64,000 nucleotides of DNA from Sphingobium baderi (GCF_001456115.1 NZ_CP013264.1:310001-374000), one strand, 5' to 3'; numbered from the stretch's first letter, positions 9,446 to 19,275 are shown. Numbers and translations: made by a program. The notes: generated by a model from the letters alone, not told the origin.

Positions 9446-10761
9446 TCCTTTTCGCTGAGGTCGGGATTGGCTCCGCCGCCGGGCCGGTCACCATCCTTGA
9501 CCGCCTGCACGGCCATGTGGCGGTGATGACGCGCCGTCTGCTGCGCATGCAGATTGCGCGCCCATGCCGGGGTCGGATCGGATGGAGTTGCGCCGCTGGA
9601 CGGAGCGGAAGGAGCCGGCGATGTGCTGCCGGCAGTCCATGCGGCTTGGCTACCCTTCGCCGCGCTTTCCCGGATCGGACCGACAATGCGCGAGGCCGCG
9701 GTTCTGACGCCTTGCGACGCCGCGCCGCCAGCAGCCGTGGCGATACCGCCGAGGCCAGCACCGATGCTGGCGCTGCCGGACGTTTCCTGGCCGAGCCTGT
9801 AGGCACTGGAGGCAGCCGATCCCATCGCAGTGCCGGCTCGAATCGCGCCCATGCCGCCGCGTCCCGCCAGCATCGCACCGCGCGTCCCCAGCACGGCCGC
9901 ACCTCCCGTCATGATCGCCGCGCCCGCCATCGTGCCGACGGCAGCACCAGCGCCAAGCTGCGGAGCGCCGGAAACGAGGCCCGATGCGATGCCCGGACCG
10001 AAGATACCGAGGCCGAAGAGAGTCAAGGCGCCCATCAGCAGGGTCAGAGCCTCGGAGATCTCGGGATCGCTGCCCAGCAGGGGCGTCATCTGGTCGAAGA
10101 GATTGGTGCCGATGCCGATGATGACGGCCAGCACCATGACCTTGATGCCCGACGACACGACATTGCCCAGCACTCGTTCGGCGAGGAAGCTGGTCTTGTT
10201 CCAGAGCGCGAAGGGTACGAGGACGAACCCGGCGAGCGCCGTCAGCTTGAATTCCAGGATGGTGATGAAGAGCTGGATGGCGAGGATGAAGAAGGCGAGC
10301 ACCACCAACAGCCAGCAGATGAGCAGCACTGCGATCGACAGGAAGTTGCCGAAGAATTCCGGAAAGCCCGAAAGTTCGGACACCTTCTCGAGCAAGGGAT
10401 GCGCTGCCTGGAACCCGGTGCCGGCGATCGCGCCGGGGTGCATGAGGTCGTCGGCCGACACGCCCCCGCCGCCCGCCGTGATGCCGAGACCGGAGAAACT
10501 GCGGAAGATGATCTCGGCGAGCGTGCTGAAGTTGCCGATGATGAAGGCGAAGGCCCCGACATAGAGGACTTTCTTGATGAGCTTGCCGAGCACATCCTGA
10601 TCACTCTCGATCGCCCACCACAGCGCGGCCAGGGTCACATCGATGCCGATCAGCACCGTGGTGAGAAATGCCACATCGCCCGACAACAGACCGAAACCGC
10701 TGTCGATGTAGCTGATGAAGGCTTCGAGGAAGCTGTCGATGATATTGAGGTCGGGGTTCAT
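9442..10761 (-). CDS. trbL: Conjugal transfer protein TrbL (VirB6-like)
   Basis: A 439-residue polytopic membrane protein. Several hydrophobic helices fill the first 300 residues, followed by a long Gly/Ala/Ser-rich cytoplasmic tail typical of TrbL. ATG 10761 (MNPDLNIIDSFL) is preferred over longer readings because it matches the family N-terminus and AAAGG lies upstream. It follows trbJ after a 25-bp gap. No trbK-like lipoprotein gene fits in that gap. Confidence 0.92.
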   Translation of the reverse strand: MNPDLNIIDSFLEAFISYIDSGFGLLSGDVAFLTTVLIGIDVTLAALWWAIESDQDVLGKLIKKVLYVGAFAFIIGNFSTLAEIIFRSFSGLGITAGGGGVSADDLMHPGAIAGTGFQAAHPLLEKVSELSGFPEFFGNFLSIAVLLICWLLVVLAFFILAIQLFITILEFKLTALAGFVLVPFALWNKTSFLAERVLGNVVSSGIKVMVLAVIIGIGTNLFDQMTPLLGSDPEISEALTLLMGALTLFGLGIFGPGIASGLVSGAPQLGAGAAVGTMAGAAIMTGGAAVLGTRGAMLAGRGGMGAIRAGTAMGSAASSAYRLGQETSGSASIGAGLGGIATAAGGAASQGVRTAASRIVGPIRESAAKGSQAAWTAGSTSPAPSAPSSGATPSDPTPAWARNLHAQQTARHHRHMAVQAVKDGDRPGGGANPDLSEKE

Positions 10762-10786
10762 GACCGGGCCGCCTTTGTGGATGCCG

Positions 10787-11515
10787 TCAGTTGCGCGTGT
10801 ATATTTGTGCCGAACCGATGAAGCGCTTCGTCCGCTCGCGCGCAGCTTCCATGGCCTGTTGCTGACGCGCGCGCTCGAGTGCATCGGCGCGATATTGCGC
10901 CGCCATCATCTGCTGGATCTGGAACTGCTGCTTGGTGCTGAGCGCGATGAGCTGGTTGGTCGCTTGCGCAGCCTGCAGGCTTCCGGTCGCCGACTGGCTC
11001 TGCGTGACGAGTTCGCCGAGCAACTCGGCATCGGCTCCGACGTTCTCGACCACCTGCGCCTGCACACGCATGGTCTGGCGATAGCCCTGCATCGAGGCCT
11101 GAAAGCGGGCACGGGCCTGCGTGACGATCTCATTGGTGGAAAGCGCGGTATCGAAGACGGCGGGAAACTGCTGGCGTAATGCCTCGTCGGTCGAGGCGAG
11201 GTCGAAGGCGATGCCCTCGGCCTGGTTCATCAGCGTACCGATCCGCTGCATCGAGCGGGTGATCTGCGTGAGAGAGGAGAAGTCGAGGCGCTGGAGATGC
11301 TTGGCCATATCGGTCAGCATCGACGCCTGGTTCTGAAGCGCCTGAATCTGGTTGTTGATCTGTTGCAGCGTGCGGGCTGCGGTCAGCACGTTCTGCGCGT
11401 AGTTCGATGGATCGAACACCACGATGGCGTGCGCCGGGGCGACGGGCACGATCATGACGGTCGTGACCATCGATGTCACGGCCAGAAATGCGGCGAATGG
11501 GCGGAATCTCATCAC
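10787..11515 (-). CDS. trbJ: Conjugal transfer protein TrbJ (VirB5-like)
   Basis: A 242-residue secreted minor-pilus-type protein. An N-terminal signal ends near PAHA, then comes IVVFDPSNYAQNVLTAARTLQQI and long coiled-coil-like Gln-rich helices, as in TrbJ. The start (ATGATG) overlaps the trbE stop (11512-11515). Confidence 0.9.
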   Translation of the reverse strand: MMRFRPFAAFLAVTSMVTTVMIVPVAPAHAIVVFDPSNYAQNVLTAARTLQQINNQIQALQNQASMLTDMAKHLQRLDFSSLTQITRSMQRIGTLMNQAEGIAFDLASTDEALRQQFPAVFDTALSTNEIVTQARARFQASMQGYRQTMRVQAQVVENVGADAELLGELVTQSQSATGSLQAAQATNQLIALSTKQQFQIQQMMAAQYRADALERARQQQAMEAARERTKRFIGSAQIYTRN

Positions 11516-13977
11516 AATAGCTCCTTCTGCTGAGGGGTGATTGGCTCGGTCCCGGCGCGCTGCGCACCGGGAAAGCCGGGGATCAGCTGCGAAGCCCAGG
11601 AGAGCCCGCGCACTTCGAGAAAGGCCGCGAGGAAGCCGTCAGCGCCTTCGCGATGCAGCAGGGCGTCGATCAGGTTTTGGGTTTCGGGATCGGATGCGCC
11701 GCATAAGCTGAGCGCGATGGGGCCAAGGGCGAGTTCGAACAGGCGATTGCCGCGCCGCGATTGCAGATAATAATGTCGCTTGGGCGTGGCGCGGGCGATC
11801 AGCTCGATCTGCCGGTCGTTGAGACCGAAGCGCTCATAGGCGGCGCGGCCCTGCGGCTCGATGGCGCGATCGTTCGCGAGGAAGATGCGTTGCGGGCAGG
11901 ATTCGATGATCGCCGGGGCAATGCTGCTATCGGCAATGTCGGCGAGCGACTGGGTGGCGAACACCACGCTGACATTCTTCTTGCGGAGAACCTTCAGCCA
12001 TTCGCGGATGCGCTGGGCGAACAGCGGGTTGTCGAGAAACACCCATGCCTCGTCCAGAACCAGCAAGGTCGGGCGTCCGTCGAAGCGTTCCTCAAGCCGG
12101 TGGAACAGATAGGTCAGCACCGGGGCGACGACGCCCGCGCTGTGCATCAGCGCCTCGGTCTCGAAGCACTGCATGCTGGACAAGCGCAGGCTGTTTTCCG
12201 CTGCATCGAGCAGACGGCCGAACGGCCCCTCCAGCGTATAGGGCAGCAGCGCGGCCTTGAGCGCGTTGGACTGCAAGAGGACCGACAGGCCGGTGAGCGT
12301 GCGTTCCTCGACCGGGGCGCTGGCGAGGCTCGTGAGTGCGGACCACAAGGCTTCCTTGACCTCGGGCGTCACTTCGACCTTTTCATGGGCGACCAGCGCG
12401 GCTACCCATTCGGCCGCCCATGTGCGTTCGGCATCGTCGTCGATATTGCGCAGGGGCTGGAACGCCAGCGCGTCACTCTCACCCAACGCATGATGCGCGC
12501 CGCCACAGGCCAGCACCGTCGCACGGGCGGATAGCCCCTTGTCGAAAATATATACTTGAGCGCCCGGATAGCGCCGGAACTGAAGCGCGAGCAGCGCCAG
12601 CAGCACCGACTTACCCGCGCCAGTCGGCCCGACGATCAACATATGGCCGACATCGCCGACATGGATAGACAGGCGGAACGGCGTCGATCCGCTTGTCTCG
12701 GCATAGAACAGCGGCGGCCCGTTCAGATGATCGTTGCGCGCCGGCCCTGCCCAGACCGACGACAGCGGCATCAGATGGGCAAGGTTCAGCGTATGGACCA
12801 GCGGTTGCCTGATATTTGCGTAGACATGGCCGGGCAGCGATCCCAGCCAGGCTTCGACCGCGTTGACGCTTTCACGGATGCTAGTGAAGCCCAGGCCATT
12901 GACGATACGCTCGACGATGCGGACCTTTTCATCGGCGGCAAAACGATCCTCGTCCGACACGGTGATCGTCGCGGTATAATAGCCGAACGCCACATGGTCG
13001 CCGCCGAGCGCCTGTAGCGCGAGATCGGCATCGGCGACTTTGTTGTCGGCATCGCTGTCGGTCAGCTGAACCGGCTCGTTCATCATCACTTCGCGCATGA
13101 GCTGCGCGATGGACTTCCTCTTGTTGAACCACTGACGGCGGATGCGGGTCAGCGTCTTGTTGGCCGCCGTCTTGTCGAGCGCGATGAATCGGGTCGCCCA
13201 GCGATAGGCGAAACCCTGATGGTTGAGCGTATCGAGAATGCCTGGCCGGGTCGCATTGGGAAAACCAAGCACTGTGACAGTGCGCAGATGGCGCGCGCCC
13301 AACATCGGTTCGATCCCGCCGGAAAGCGGCGTATCGACCAACAGCCCGTCGAGATACATCGGTGTTTCCGGCACCGCGACGGGATGGCGCGTTGCGGAAA
13401 TGCAGTCGTGGAGGAAAGTCAGTGTTTCAGCGTCGTCCAACGCGCGGACCTCGTCCATGAAACCGGAAAGCAAGTCCAGAACCCGGTCGGTCTCGGCGAT
13501 GAAACCGCGCAGTTCCTGCCGCCAATCGCGATCCTGTTGCGGTGTCTCGCGTTCGAGCAGCGCCCGTTCAGCGCGGCTCACCTGATCGGCGGGCGGCAGG
13601 TAGCAGAGGGTCAAATGATAGCGGCTCTCGAAATGCTGACCCCGCCTCCCATCGAAATGCGCCCGCCGTTCCTCATCCACGAGCCAGGAAGCGGGATCGG
13701 GAAAGACGCTGTCGGGATAGCCCAGCGCCTCAATGCGTTCGGCATCGAAGAACAGCGCCCAGCCCGATCCCAGACGCCGCAGTGCATTGTTCGCCCGCGC
13801 GCAGACCGAAACCAACTCAGCTTCGGTCGCTGATTCCAGGTCTGGGCCGCGAAAGCGAAGTGTGCGCTGGAAGCTTCCATCCTTGTTCAGCACCACGCCC
13901 TTGGCCACCAACGCAGCCCAGGGGAGATGATCGGCAAGGCGATCGGCGCCATTGCGGTATTCACGCAGGATCAGCAT
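11512..13977 (-). CDS. trbE: Conjugal transfer ATPase TrbE (VirB4-like)
   Basis: An 821-residue type IV secretion ATPase that powers pilus assembly and transfer at the inner membrane. The Walker A motif GPTGAGKSV lies near residue 445 and a Walker B segment (LLVLDEAWVFLDNP) near 630; the N-terminal third is the CagE/VirB4 N-domain. The length is normal. Its first codons overlap the trbD stop by 7 bp. Confidence 0.95.
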   Translation of the reverse strand: MLILREYRNGADRLADHLPWAALVAKGVVLNKDGSFQRTLRFRGPDLESATEAELVSVCARANNALRRLGSGWALFFDAERIEALGYPDSVFPDPASWLVDEERRAHFDGRRGQHFESRYHLTLCYLPPADQVSRAERALLERETPQQDRDWRQELRGFIAETDRVLDLLSGFMDEVRALDDAETLTFLHDCISATRHPVAVPETPMYLDGLLVDTPLSGGIEPMLGARHLRTVTVLGFPNATRPGILDTLNHQGFAYRWATRFIALDKTAANKTLTRIRRQWFNKRKSIAQLMREVMMNEPVQLTDSDADNKVADADLALQALGGDHVAFGYYTATITVSDEDRFAADEKVRIVERIVNGLGFTSIRESVNAVEAWLGSLPGHVYANIRQPLVHTLNLAHLMPLSSVWAGPARNDHLNGPPLFYAETSGSTPFRLSIHVGDVGHMLIVGPTGAGKSVLLALLALQFRRYPGAQVYIFDKGLSARATVLACGGAHHALGESDALAFQPLRNIDDDAERTWAAEWVAALVAHEKVEVTPEVKEALWSALTSLASAPVEERTLTGLSVLLQSNALKAALLPYTLEGPFGRLLDAAENSLRLSSMQCFETEALMHSAGVVAPVLTYLFHRLEERFDGRPTLLVLDEAWVFLDNPLFAQRIREWLKVLRKKNVSVVFATQSLADIADSSIAPAIIESCPQRIFLANDRAIEPQGRAAYERFGLNDRQIELIARATPKRHYYLQSRRGNRLFELALGPIALSLCGASDPETQNLIDALLHREGADGFLAAFLEVRGLSWASQLIPGFPGAQRAGTEPITPQQKELL

Positions 13978-14258
13978 GAGAGGTAGGCCTTCTGTCGGAG
14001 GTGACGGACGACAACGGGCGCGAAATCCGGATCGCGTTTCGCCGCGAAGACCGCGAGGCTATGTCCGGCTAGCCAGAGCAAAAGTCCCGCGATCCATTGC
14101 TGGAGACCAAGCCCCATCGCGGCGGCGAGCGTGCCGTTGAGGATCGCGATTCCGCGCGGCGCACCCCCAAGCAGGATCCGTTCGGTGAGCGCGCGGTGCA
14201 GTGACACCTCGAAACCTTCGATGTGCCCACCGGCTGGGATGGAGTTGGCCCCGGTCAT
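13971..14258 (-). CDS. trbD: Conjugal transfer protein TrbD (VirB3-like)
   Basis: A 95-residue inner-membrane protein. VSLHRALTERILLGGAPR followed by two closely spaced hydrophobic helices is the VirB3/TrbD pattern. ATG 14258 shares one base with the trbC stop (TGATG), indicating coupling. Confidence 0.9.
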   Translation of the reverse strand: MTGANSIPAGGHIEGFEVSLHRALTERILLGGAPRGIAILNGTLAAAMGLGLQQWIAGLLLWLAGHSLAVFAAKRDPDFAPVVVRHLRQKAYLSC

Positions 14259-14590
14259 CAGATCAGCGCTCCGCCACCAAAGCTGAAGAAGGAGAGGAAA
14301 AAGCTCGATGCCGCGAAGGCGATCGAGAGGCCGAAGACGATCTGGATCAGCTTGCGGAAACCGCCAGAGGTTTCGCCGAAGGCGAGCGCCAAGCCGGTCG
14401 AGATAATGATGATGACCGCGACGATCTTGGCGACCGGGCCTTGCACCGATTCTAGAACCTGTTGCAGCGGCTCTTCCCACGGCATGCCCGAGCCGGCGGC
14501 CATGGCGGAGATGGGCAAGAGCAGCGTCGCGGCGGCGAGCAGCAACTTGTTGGGCAAGCGGCGGATAGTGGGCACATTGAGGGCATGCAT
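14258..14590 (-). CDS. trbC: Conjugal transfer pilin TrbC (VirB2-like)
   Basis: A 110-residue prepilin: a basic N-terminus and signal ending at AMAAG, then a hydrophobic helix, a short loop (GETSGGFRKLIQ) and a second hydrophobic helix. This is the two-helix layout of VirB2/TrbC major pilins. It starts 5 bp after trbB. Confidence 0.9.
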   Translation of the reverse strand: MHALNVPTIRRLPNKLLLAAATLLLPISAMAAGSGMPWEEPLQQVLESVQGPVAKIVAVIIIISTGLALAFGETSGGFRKLIQIVFGLSIAFAASSFFLSFFSFGGGALI

Positions 14591-14595
14591 GGGAT

Positions 14596-15573
14596 TCAAT
14601 CTCCTGTGCTGTGGGGGATGATGAGGTCGGTGACGGCGAAATCGCCGTCGACATCGAGCCCGTCCACCTCGGCAACGGTCTCGACCCTGCGGCCGGTGCC
14701 CCGGCCGGAGATGAACACGATCATGTCGATGGCTTCGGCGATCAGCCGCCGTGGCACCGTGATGACGCACTCGGCAACAAGCTGCTCGATCCGGTAAAGC
14801 GCAGAGCGCGCGCTGTTGGCATGAACCGTCGTGATCCCGCCCGGATGACCGGTGTTCCAGGCCTTCAGCATGTCCAGCGCCTCGCCGCCTCGGACTTCAC
14901 CAACGATAATGCGATCGGGGCGCAGACGCAGCGTCGAACGCACCAGGTCAGCCATCGTTACAACGCCAGGCCGGGTGTGCAGCGCCACCGTGTCCGGCGC
15001 GGCGCATTGCAGCTCGCGTGTGTCCTCAATGATGATGACTCGCTCGTCGAGCGTTGCCATCTCGGCCAGCAAGGCGTTCGCCAGCGTGGTTTTGCCTGAA
15101 GACGTACCGCCCGCGACAAGGATGTTCTTGCGCTCGACAACGGCCATAGACAGCGCCAGCGCGACTTCGGCGCGCATAATGCCGCCCGTCACATAGTCCG
15201 TCAGTGTGTGGATGCGCACGGCCGGCTTGCGGATGGAAAAGCAAGGTGCGGTCGACACCGGCGGCAATAGCCCTTCGAACCGCTCCCCGCCTTCCGGCAG
15301 TTCGGCGCTGACGATCGGCGCGCCGGCGTGGACCTCGGCGCGGACGTGCGAGGCTACCAGCCGGATGATGCGTTCAGCCTCCGCCGGTTCCACCCGCACT
15401 TCCGAATCCACACGGCCTTCGCCCAGCAGATCGAGCCGTAGCGAACCGTCCGGATTGACCATGATCTCGAGGACGCGCGGGTCGGAAAGCGCAGCGGCAA
15501 TCGCCGGTCCCATCGCGGTGCGCAGCATCGCCCGGCGACGGCCCTGCGAGGTCAGATTGACACCGCCGCTCAT
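14596..15573 (-). CDS. trbB: Conjugal transfer ATPase TrbB (VirB11-like)
   Basis: A 325-residue hexameric traffic ATPase. Walker A is AGGTSSGKTTLAN near residue 153, followed by the Asp box (IIEDTRELQ), a Walker B region (RPDRIIVGEVRGGEALDM) and the His box (GHPGGITTVHANS). Normal length. The start overlaps the preceding copG stop (15570-15573). Confidence 0.95.
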   Translation of the reverse strand: MSGGVNLTSQGRRRAMLRTAMGPAIAAALSDPRVLEIMVNPDGSLRLDLLGEGRVDSEVRVEPAEAERIIRLVASHVRAEVHAGAPIVSAELPEGGERFEGLLPPVSTAPCFSIRKPAVRIHTLTDYVTGGIMRAEVALALSMAVVERKNILVAGGTSSGKTTLANALLAEMATLDERVIIIEDTRELQCAAPDTVALHTRPGVVTMADLVRSTLRLRPDRIIVGEVRGGEALDMLKAWNTGHPGGITTVHANSARSALYRIEQLVAECVITVPRRLIAEAIDMIVFISGRGTGRRVETVAEVDGLDVDGDFAVTDLIIPHSTGD

Positions 15574-15974
15574 TGTCCGCCTCCGTTATCGGAAGGCGTG
15601 GAACCGATGGACCGGCCGGCGGCGAGTTGCCGCCCTACCTGGTCGACGAAGCGGCGGAAGCGTTCGCGGCCGATCGCCTGCGCCGCCTTGTCGGCTTCGG
15701 GCAGCGGCGCGGTTACGGTGAGCTGGTAGCGGACGAACAGCGACAACGTTTCGAGCAAGACCAGACTGTCACGTTCGATCCGGCCAAGCTGGGTGCTGAT
15801 CCGGTCGAGCCGGACTTTCAGAAGATCGTCCACTTCCCGCGTGGCGCGGCGATTGAGATAATCGCGCAGCGCATCGGACACGATCGCAGACTTCGACGTG
15901 CCCGGCTTCGAACCGAGCCGTTCCAACTGCGCGGTCAGATCCTCATCGAGATAGAGATGATGGCGGGGTTTCAT
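15570..15974 (-). CDS. CopG-type ribbon-helix-helix transfer regulator
   Basis: A 134-residue protein. The N-terminus MKPRHHLYLDEDLTAQL followed by SKSAIVSDALRDYL is a ribbon-helix-helix DNA-binding fold. The remainder is helical. In Tn4371-like elements a CopG gene lies between traG and trbB exactly as here, and probably regulates transfer genes or assists DNA processing. The start at 15974 lies 16 bp after the traG stop. Confidence 0.8.
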   Translation of the reverse strand: MKPRHHLYLDEDLTAQLERLGSKPGTSKSAIVSDALRDYLNRRATREVDDLLKVRLDRISTQLGRIERDSLVLLETLSLFVRYQLTVTAPLPEADKAAQAIGRERFRRFVDQVGRQLAAGRSIGSTPSDNGGGQ

Positions 15975-15990
15975 GAATACCAGGCTCCCG

Positions 15991-18045
15991 TCAGAAGCTC
16001 GGCAGCAGATCGTCGCCGCGATCGGCTTCATTCATGGCATGAGCACGCTGCACACTGCCCAGGCCACGCAGGCGATCCATGGTCTGCCGATCGGAGCCCG
16101 CGTCACTCTCGTCCTCGATGCCGGTCAGCACCTCACGATCCGGCTCTGCGGCCTGAACGCTCTGTTCTTCCGGCAGGCCGGGGTGGCGCTGTTGCTGCAA
16201 ACCGCCCTCGGCTTCCTCATCGAGGGTCGCGCCTTCTTCATCAGCGGCGGGGATCAGCCCATCATGCAGACCGCGAATTTCGACACCCCAGTCGTCCGGG
16301 CGCGGATCGGGCCGGTCGGCATAAGCCGCGTCGCCGTCGCCATTACGACCGAGATCGGGCGCGGGCAGTACGCGCGAGGTGAAATTGCGGTCTTGATAAT
16401 AACGCAGCTTCTTCGCCCGGATCGGCGCAAGGCCAGACACCAGTACCAATTCGTCGGCAGGCGGGAGCTGCATTACCTCTCCCGGCGTCAGCAGCGGGCG
16501 GGCCGTTTCCTGCCGTGACACCATGACGTGGCTGAGCCAGGGGGCGAGCCGGTGTCCGGCATAGTTGCGCTGAGCACGCAATTCGGTCGCGGTGCCGAGC
16601 GCGTCGCTGATCCGCTTCGCCGTGCGCTCGTCGTTGCTGCTGAACGCTATACGGACATGGCAATTGTCGAGAATGGCGTTGTTCTCGCCATAGGCCTTGC
16701 TGATCTGATTGAGGCTCTGCGCGATCAGGTAGGCCCGAATGCCGTAGCCCGCCATGAAGGCCAGCGCCGTCTCGAAGAAGTCGAGCCGCCCGAGCGCCGG
16801 AAACTCGTCCAGCATCATCAGCAATTGATGCTTGCGGCTCTTCTTCGGGTCGCCCTCCAGGCGTTCGGTCAGGCGGCGGCCGATCTGGTTGAGGACCAGA
16901 CGGACCAGCGGCTTGGTCCGCGAAATGTCGGATGGCGGAATGACCAGATAGAGCGATACCGGGGATTTGGCGTCGACAAGATCGGCAATACGCCAGTCGC
17001 ATGCGGCCGTGTTCCGCGCCACGATTGGATCGCGATAAAGTCCAAGGAAGGACATGGCGGTGGATAGGACGCCGGAGCGTTCGTTCTCCGATTTGTTCAG
17101 CACTTCGCGTGCCGCCGACGCAACGACCGGGTGGACCTTCGGATGCTCCTTGGTACCCAGATGATTGGTCGCCATCATGCGCCGCAGCGTGTGCGCGAAG
17201 GATCGCTGCGGATCGGACAGGAAGGTCGCTACCCGCGCGAGGGTCTTTTCCTCCTCGGCATAGAGGACATGAAGGATGGCCCCAACCAAGAGGCTGTGCG
17301 AGGTCTTTTCCCAATGCGAGCGGCGTTCGAGCGCGCCTTCGGGATCGACGAGGATATCCGCGATATTTTGGACATCGCGCACCTCGTCGGGGCCTTTGCG
17401 TACTTCCAGCAAGGGATTGTAACGCGCCGAGCGTGGATCGGTCGGGTTGAACAACAGGCAATGCGAGAATCGCGAGCGCCAACCTGCGGTAAGTTGCCAG
17501 TTCTCGCCCTTGATATCATGCACGACGACGCTGCCGGTCCAGGACAGCAGCGAGGGGACGACAAGCCCGACGCCCTTGCCCGACCGCGTCGGCGCGAAGG
17601 CCATGACGTGCTCCGGCCCATCATGGCGCAGATAGTCCCCGCGATAGCGGCCGAGAAATACTCCGGCGGCACCGAACAACCCGGCTTTGGCGATCTCCGC
17701 GCGCGAGGCCCAGCGGGAGGAACCATAAGTGGTGACATGGCGGTTCTGCCGCGCCCGCCAGAGCGAACCGGCGATCGCCGACGCGCAACCGAGAAAGCCG
17801 CTGGCCCCCGCCAGCGCACCGGCCTTGTTGAAGACTTGGGGGGCATAAGCTTCGTAGTGATACCACCAGGCGAAAAGCTGCCAGGGCCGATAAATGGGAA
17901 TACCGAAGGCAACCGCCCAAGGCATCCCAAGCTGCGCCTGATAGCCGAGCATGGATGCGGCCCACTGAGTAGCGGCCCACACGCCCAATATCACGATGGC
18001 AAAAACGACGAATATCTGCCCGACAAGCAGCTTGGTAGGGGTCAT
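15991..18045 (-). CDS. traG: Type IV coupling protein TraG (VirD4-like)
   Basis: A 684-residue coupling ATPase that brings relaxase-DNA complexes to the secretion channel. Three hydrophobic segments lie in the first 110 residues, Walker A (APTRSGKGVG) near residue 150 and Walker B (LLMMLDEFPALG) near 405. The C-terminal ~100 residues are acidic, Asp/Glu/Gln-rich and poorly conserved, as is usual for substrate-recognition tails. It heads the leftward operon. No relaxase gene for it to serve is visible. Confidence 0.95.
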   Translation of the reverse strand: MTPTKLLVGQIFVVFAIVILGVWAATQWAASMLGYQAQLGMPWAVAFGIPIYRPWQLFAWWYHYEAYAPQVFNKAGALAGASGFLGCASAIAGSLWRARQNRHVTTYGSSRWASRAEIAKAGLFGAAGVFLGRYRGDYLRHDGPEHVMAFAPTRSGKGVGLVVPSLLSWTGSVVVHDIKGENWQLTAGWRSRFSHCLLFNPTDPRSARYNPLLEVRKGPDEVRDVQNIADILVDPEGALERRSHWEKTSHSLLVGAILHVLYAEEEKTLARVATFLSDPQRSFAHTLRRMMATNHLGTKEHPKVHPVVASAAREVLNKSENERSGVLSTAMSFLGLYRDPIVARNTAACDWRIADLVDAKSPVSLYLVIPPSDISRTKPLVRLVLNQIGRRLTERLEGDPKKSRKHQLLMMLDEFPALGRLDFFETALAFMAGYGIRAYLIAQSLNQISKAYGENNAILDNCHVRIAFSSNDERTAKRISDALGTATELRAQRNYAGHRLAPWLSHVMVSRQETARPLLTPGEVMQLPPADELVLVSGLAPIRAKKLRYYQDRNFTSRVLPAPDLGRNGDGDAAYADRPDPRPDDWGVEIRGLHDGLIPAADEEGATLDEEAEGGLQQQRHPGLPEEQSVQAAEPDREVLTGIEDESDAGSDRQTMDRLRGLGSVQRAHAMNEADRGDDLLPSF

Positions 18046-18207
18046 GGCATTGGCTCCGACTCGCGGGCCGCGACAGGCGGCACGAAGAGAGGCAAGGCTG
18101 GATCAGATCAGCGGATGGGCGTTACGTCGGTTGCGCACAGCCAAACCCGCTGAAGGCACGGTCTGGGATACGGCCGAGTGACCATTGATTGCCGTCCGCG
18201 CCATCCC

Positions 18208-18226
18208 GTATTGCAAAATACAATAC
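18208..18226. promoter_or_regulatory. Inverted repeat before the DUF1778/GNAT operon
   Basis: GTATTG (18208-18213) and CAATAC (18221-18226) flank 7 AT-rich bases and overlap a plausible -10 region, 31 bp before the antitoxin start. DUF1778 antitoxins autorepress their operons, so this is a candidate operator. Confidence 0.45.
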
Positions 18227-18256
18227 AATCTGTCATATAGGTAGTGGAGGTGAATC

Positions 18257-18559
18257 ATGCCGCAGCCCGCACAACGCAAGGAACATCCGCTGTCCATGAG
18301 GCTACCGGATACCGACATCGCCATCATCGACCGTGCCGCTAGGCTGCGGGGACGTTCGCGCACCGACTTCGTGCGCGATGCCGCCGTGCGCGCGGCCGAG
18401 GAAGTGCTGATGGAAACCACACCGATCCGCATGAGCGCGGAAGGGTTCGACGCGTTCATGGCCGCCGTGTCTGGCCCAGCGGTTCCCGTTCCCGAAATGG
18501 TGGAACTGTTCCGCCGCGCCGCGCCATGGGAAGCTGACCACTCCGCCACCGGGGAATAA
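18257..18559 (+). CDS. DUF1778 antitoxin (ribbon-helix-helix)
   Basis: A 100-residue TacA/AtaR-like antitoxin. The N-terminal part (SMRLPDTDIAIIDRAARLRGRSRTDFV) is the ribbon-helix-helix DNA-binding domain, and the C-terminal half would wrap the partner acetyltransferase. A GGAGG site precedes the ATG. The toxin follows after 3 bp. It is transcribed away from traG. Confidence 0.85.
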   Translation: MPQPAQRKEHPLSMRLPDTDIAIIDRAARLRGRSRTDFVRDAAVRAAEEVLMETTPIRMSAEGFDAFMAAVSGPAVPVPEMVELFRRAAPWEADHSATGE

Positions 18560-18562
18560 TCC

Positions 18563-19072
18563 TTGGCGATTTCTGGCCCCGAGCCGCTTACGGCCGCGCA
18601 TGACGTATCCGGCTTCTCCTGCGGCAAACCCTCGCTCGACCGCTGGTTGCAGACGCGGGCACTCGCCAATCAGGAGAAGGGCTTCACGGCGGTCATGGTG
18701 GTCCACGAAGGTGGGCATGTCATCGGCTATTATGGGCTTGCGCCGACGTCGATCATTCCGGCTCAGCTTCCCCGATCTATCCGAACTGGGCAACCGCCCG
18801 ATCCCGTCCCGTGCCTGCTTTTGGCGCAACTTGCCACGGATCAAAGCTGGGTCGGTAAAGGCATCGGCGCCGGTCTGCTCAAGCATGCATTGCAGCGATG
18901 CGTGACCGCCTCCCGGCTGATCGGAGGGCGCGCGTTGGTGGTCAATGCCGTGGATGATGAGGCGGCAGCGTTCTGGCGAAGGTGGGGATTTCTACCCTCC
19001 AAGGACGATCCGCTAACCCTGTTACGCTCAATTGGAGATATCGCTGCCTCACTCGGCGCTTGGGATCATTGA
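18563..19072 (+). CDS. GNAT-family toxin (TacT/AtaT-like)
   Basis: A 169-residue GNAT N-acetyltransferase. Family toxins acetylate the amino acid on charged tRNA and stop translation. The signature start (FSCGKPSLDRWL) and the acetyl-CoA loop (LATDQSWVGKGIGAGLL) are present, as is the late AAFWRRWGF segment. A TTG start at 18563 is used because it falls right after the antitoxin stop with GGGGAA upstream and no ATG lies nearby. Pairing with DUF1778 strongly supports the toxin role. Confidence 0.85.
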   Translation: MAISGPEPLTAAHDVSGFSCGKPSLDRWLQTRALANQEKGFTAVMVVHEGGHVIGYYGLAPTSIIPAQLPRSIRTGQPPDPVPCLLLAQLATDQSWVGKGIGAGLLKHALQRCVTASRLIGGRALVVNAVDDEAAAFWRRWGFLPSKDDPLTLLRSIGDIAASLGAWDH

Positions 19073-19275
19073 TCGGGGCTGTATCCGCCGACAAAGCAGA
19101 CCTTCATCACCATATTCCTGCTCGTCAAAATTTGCCTTTCATTCATCCGTCCTCAAAGCCGCTAATGTGGTCAATGCCCTTCACCGCCCTCAGTTGCGTC
19201 AACGACCAGCATTTGCAGATTTGACCCGACGATTGTTCTTGCTATGTTCAATCCTGCATGTTCGAGGGGGAAGCC

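Noticed and set aside
18046..18256. Possible oriT upstream of traG
   Set aside because: Only a short GTATTG/CAATAC repeat close to the antitoxin promoter is visible; no nick-site-like core and no relaxase nearby.
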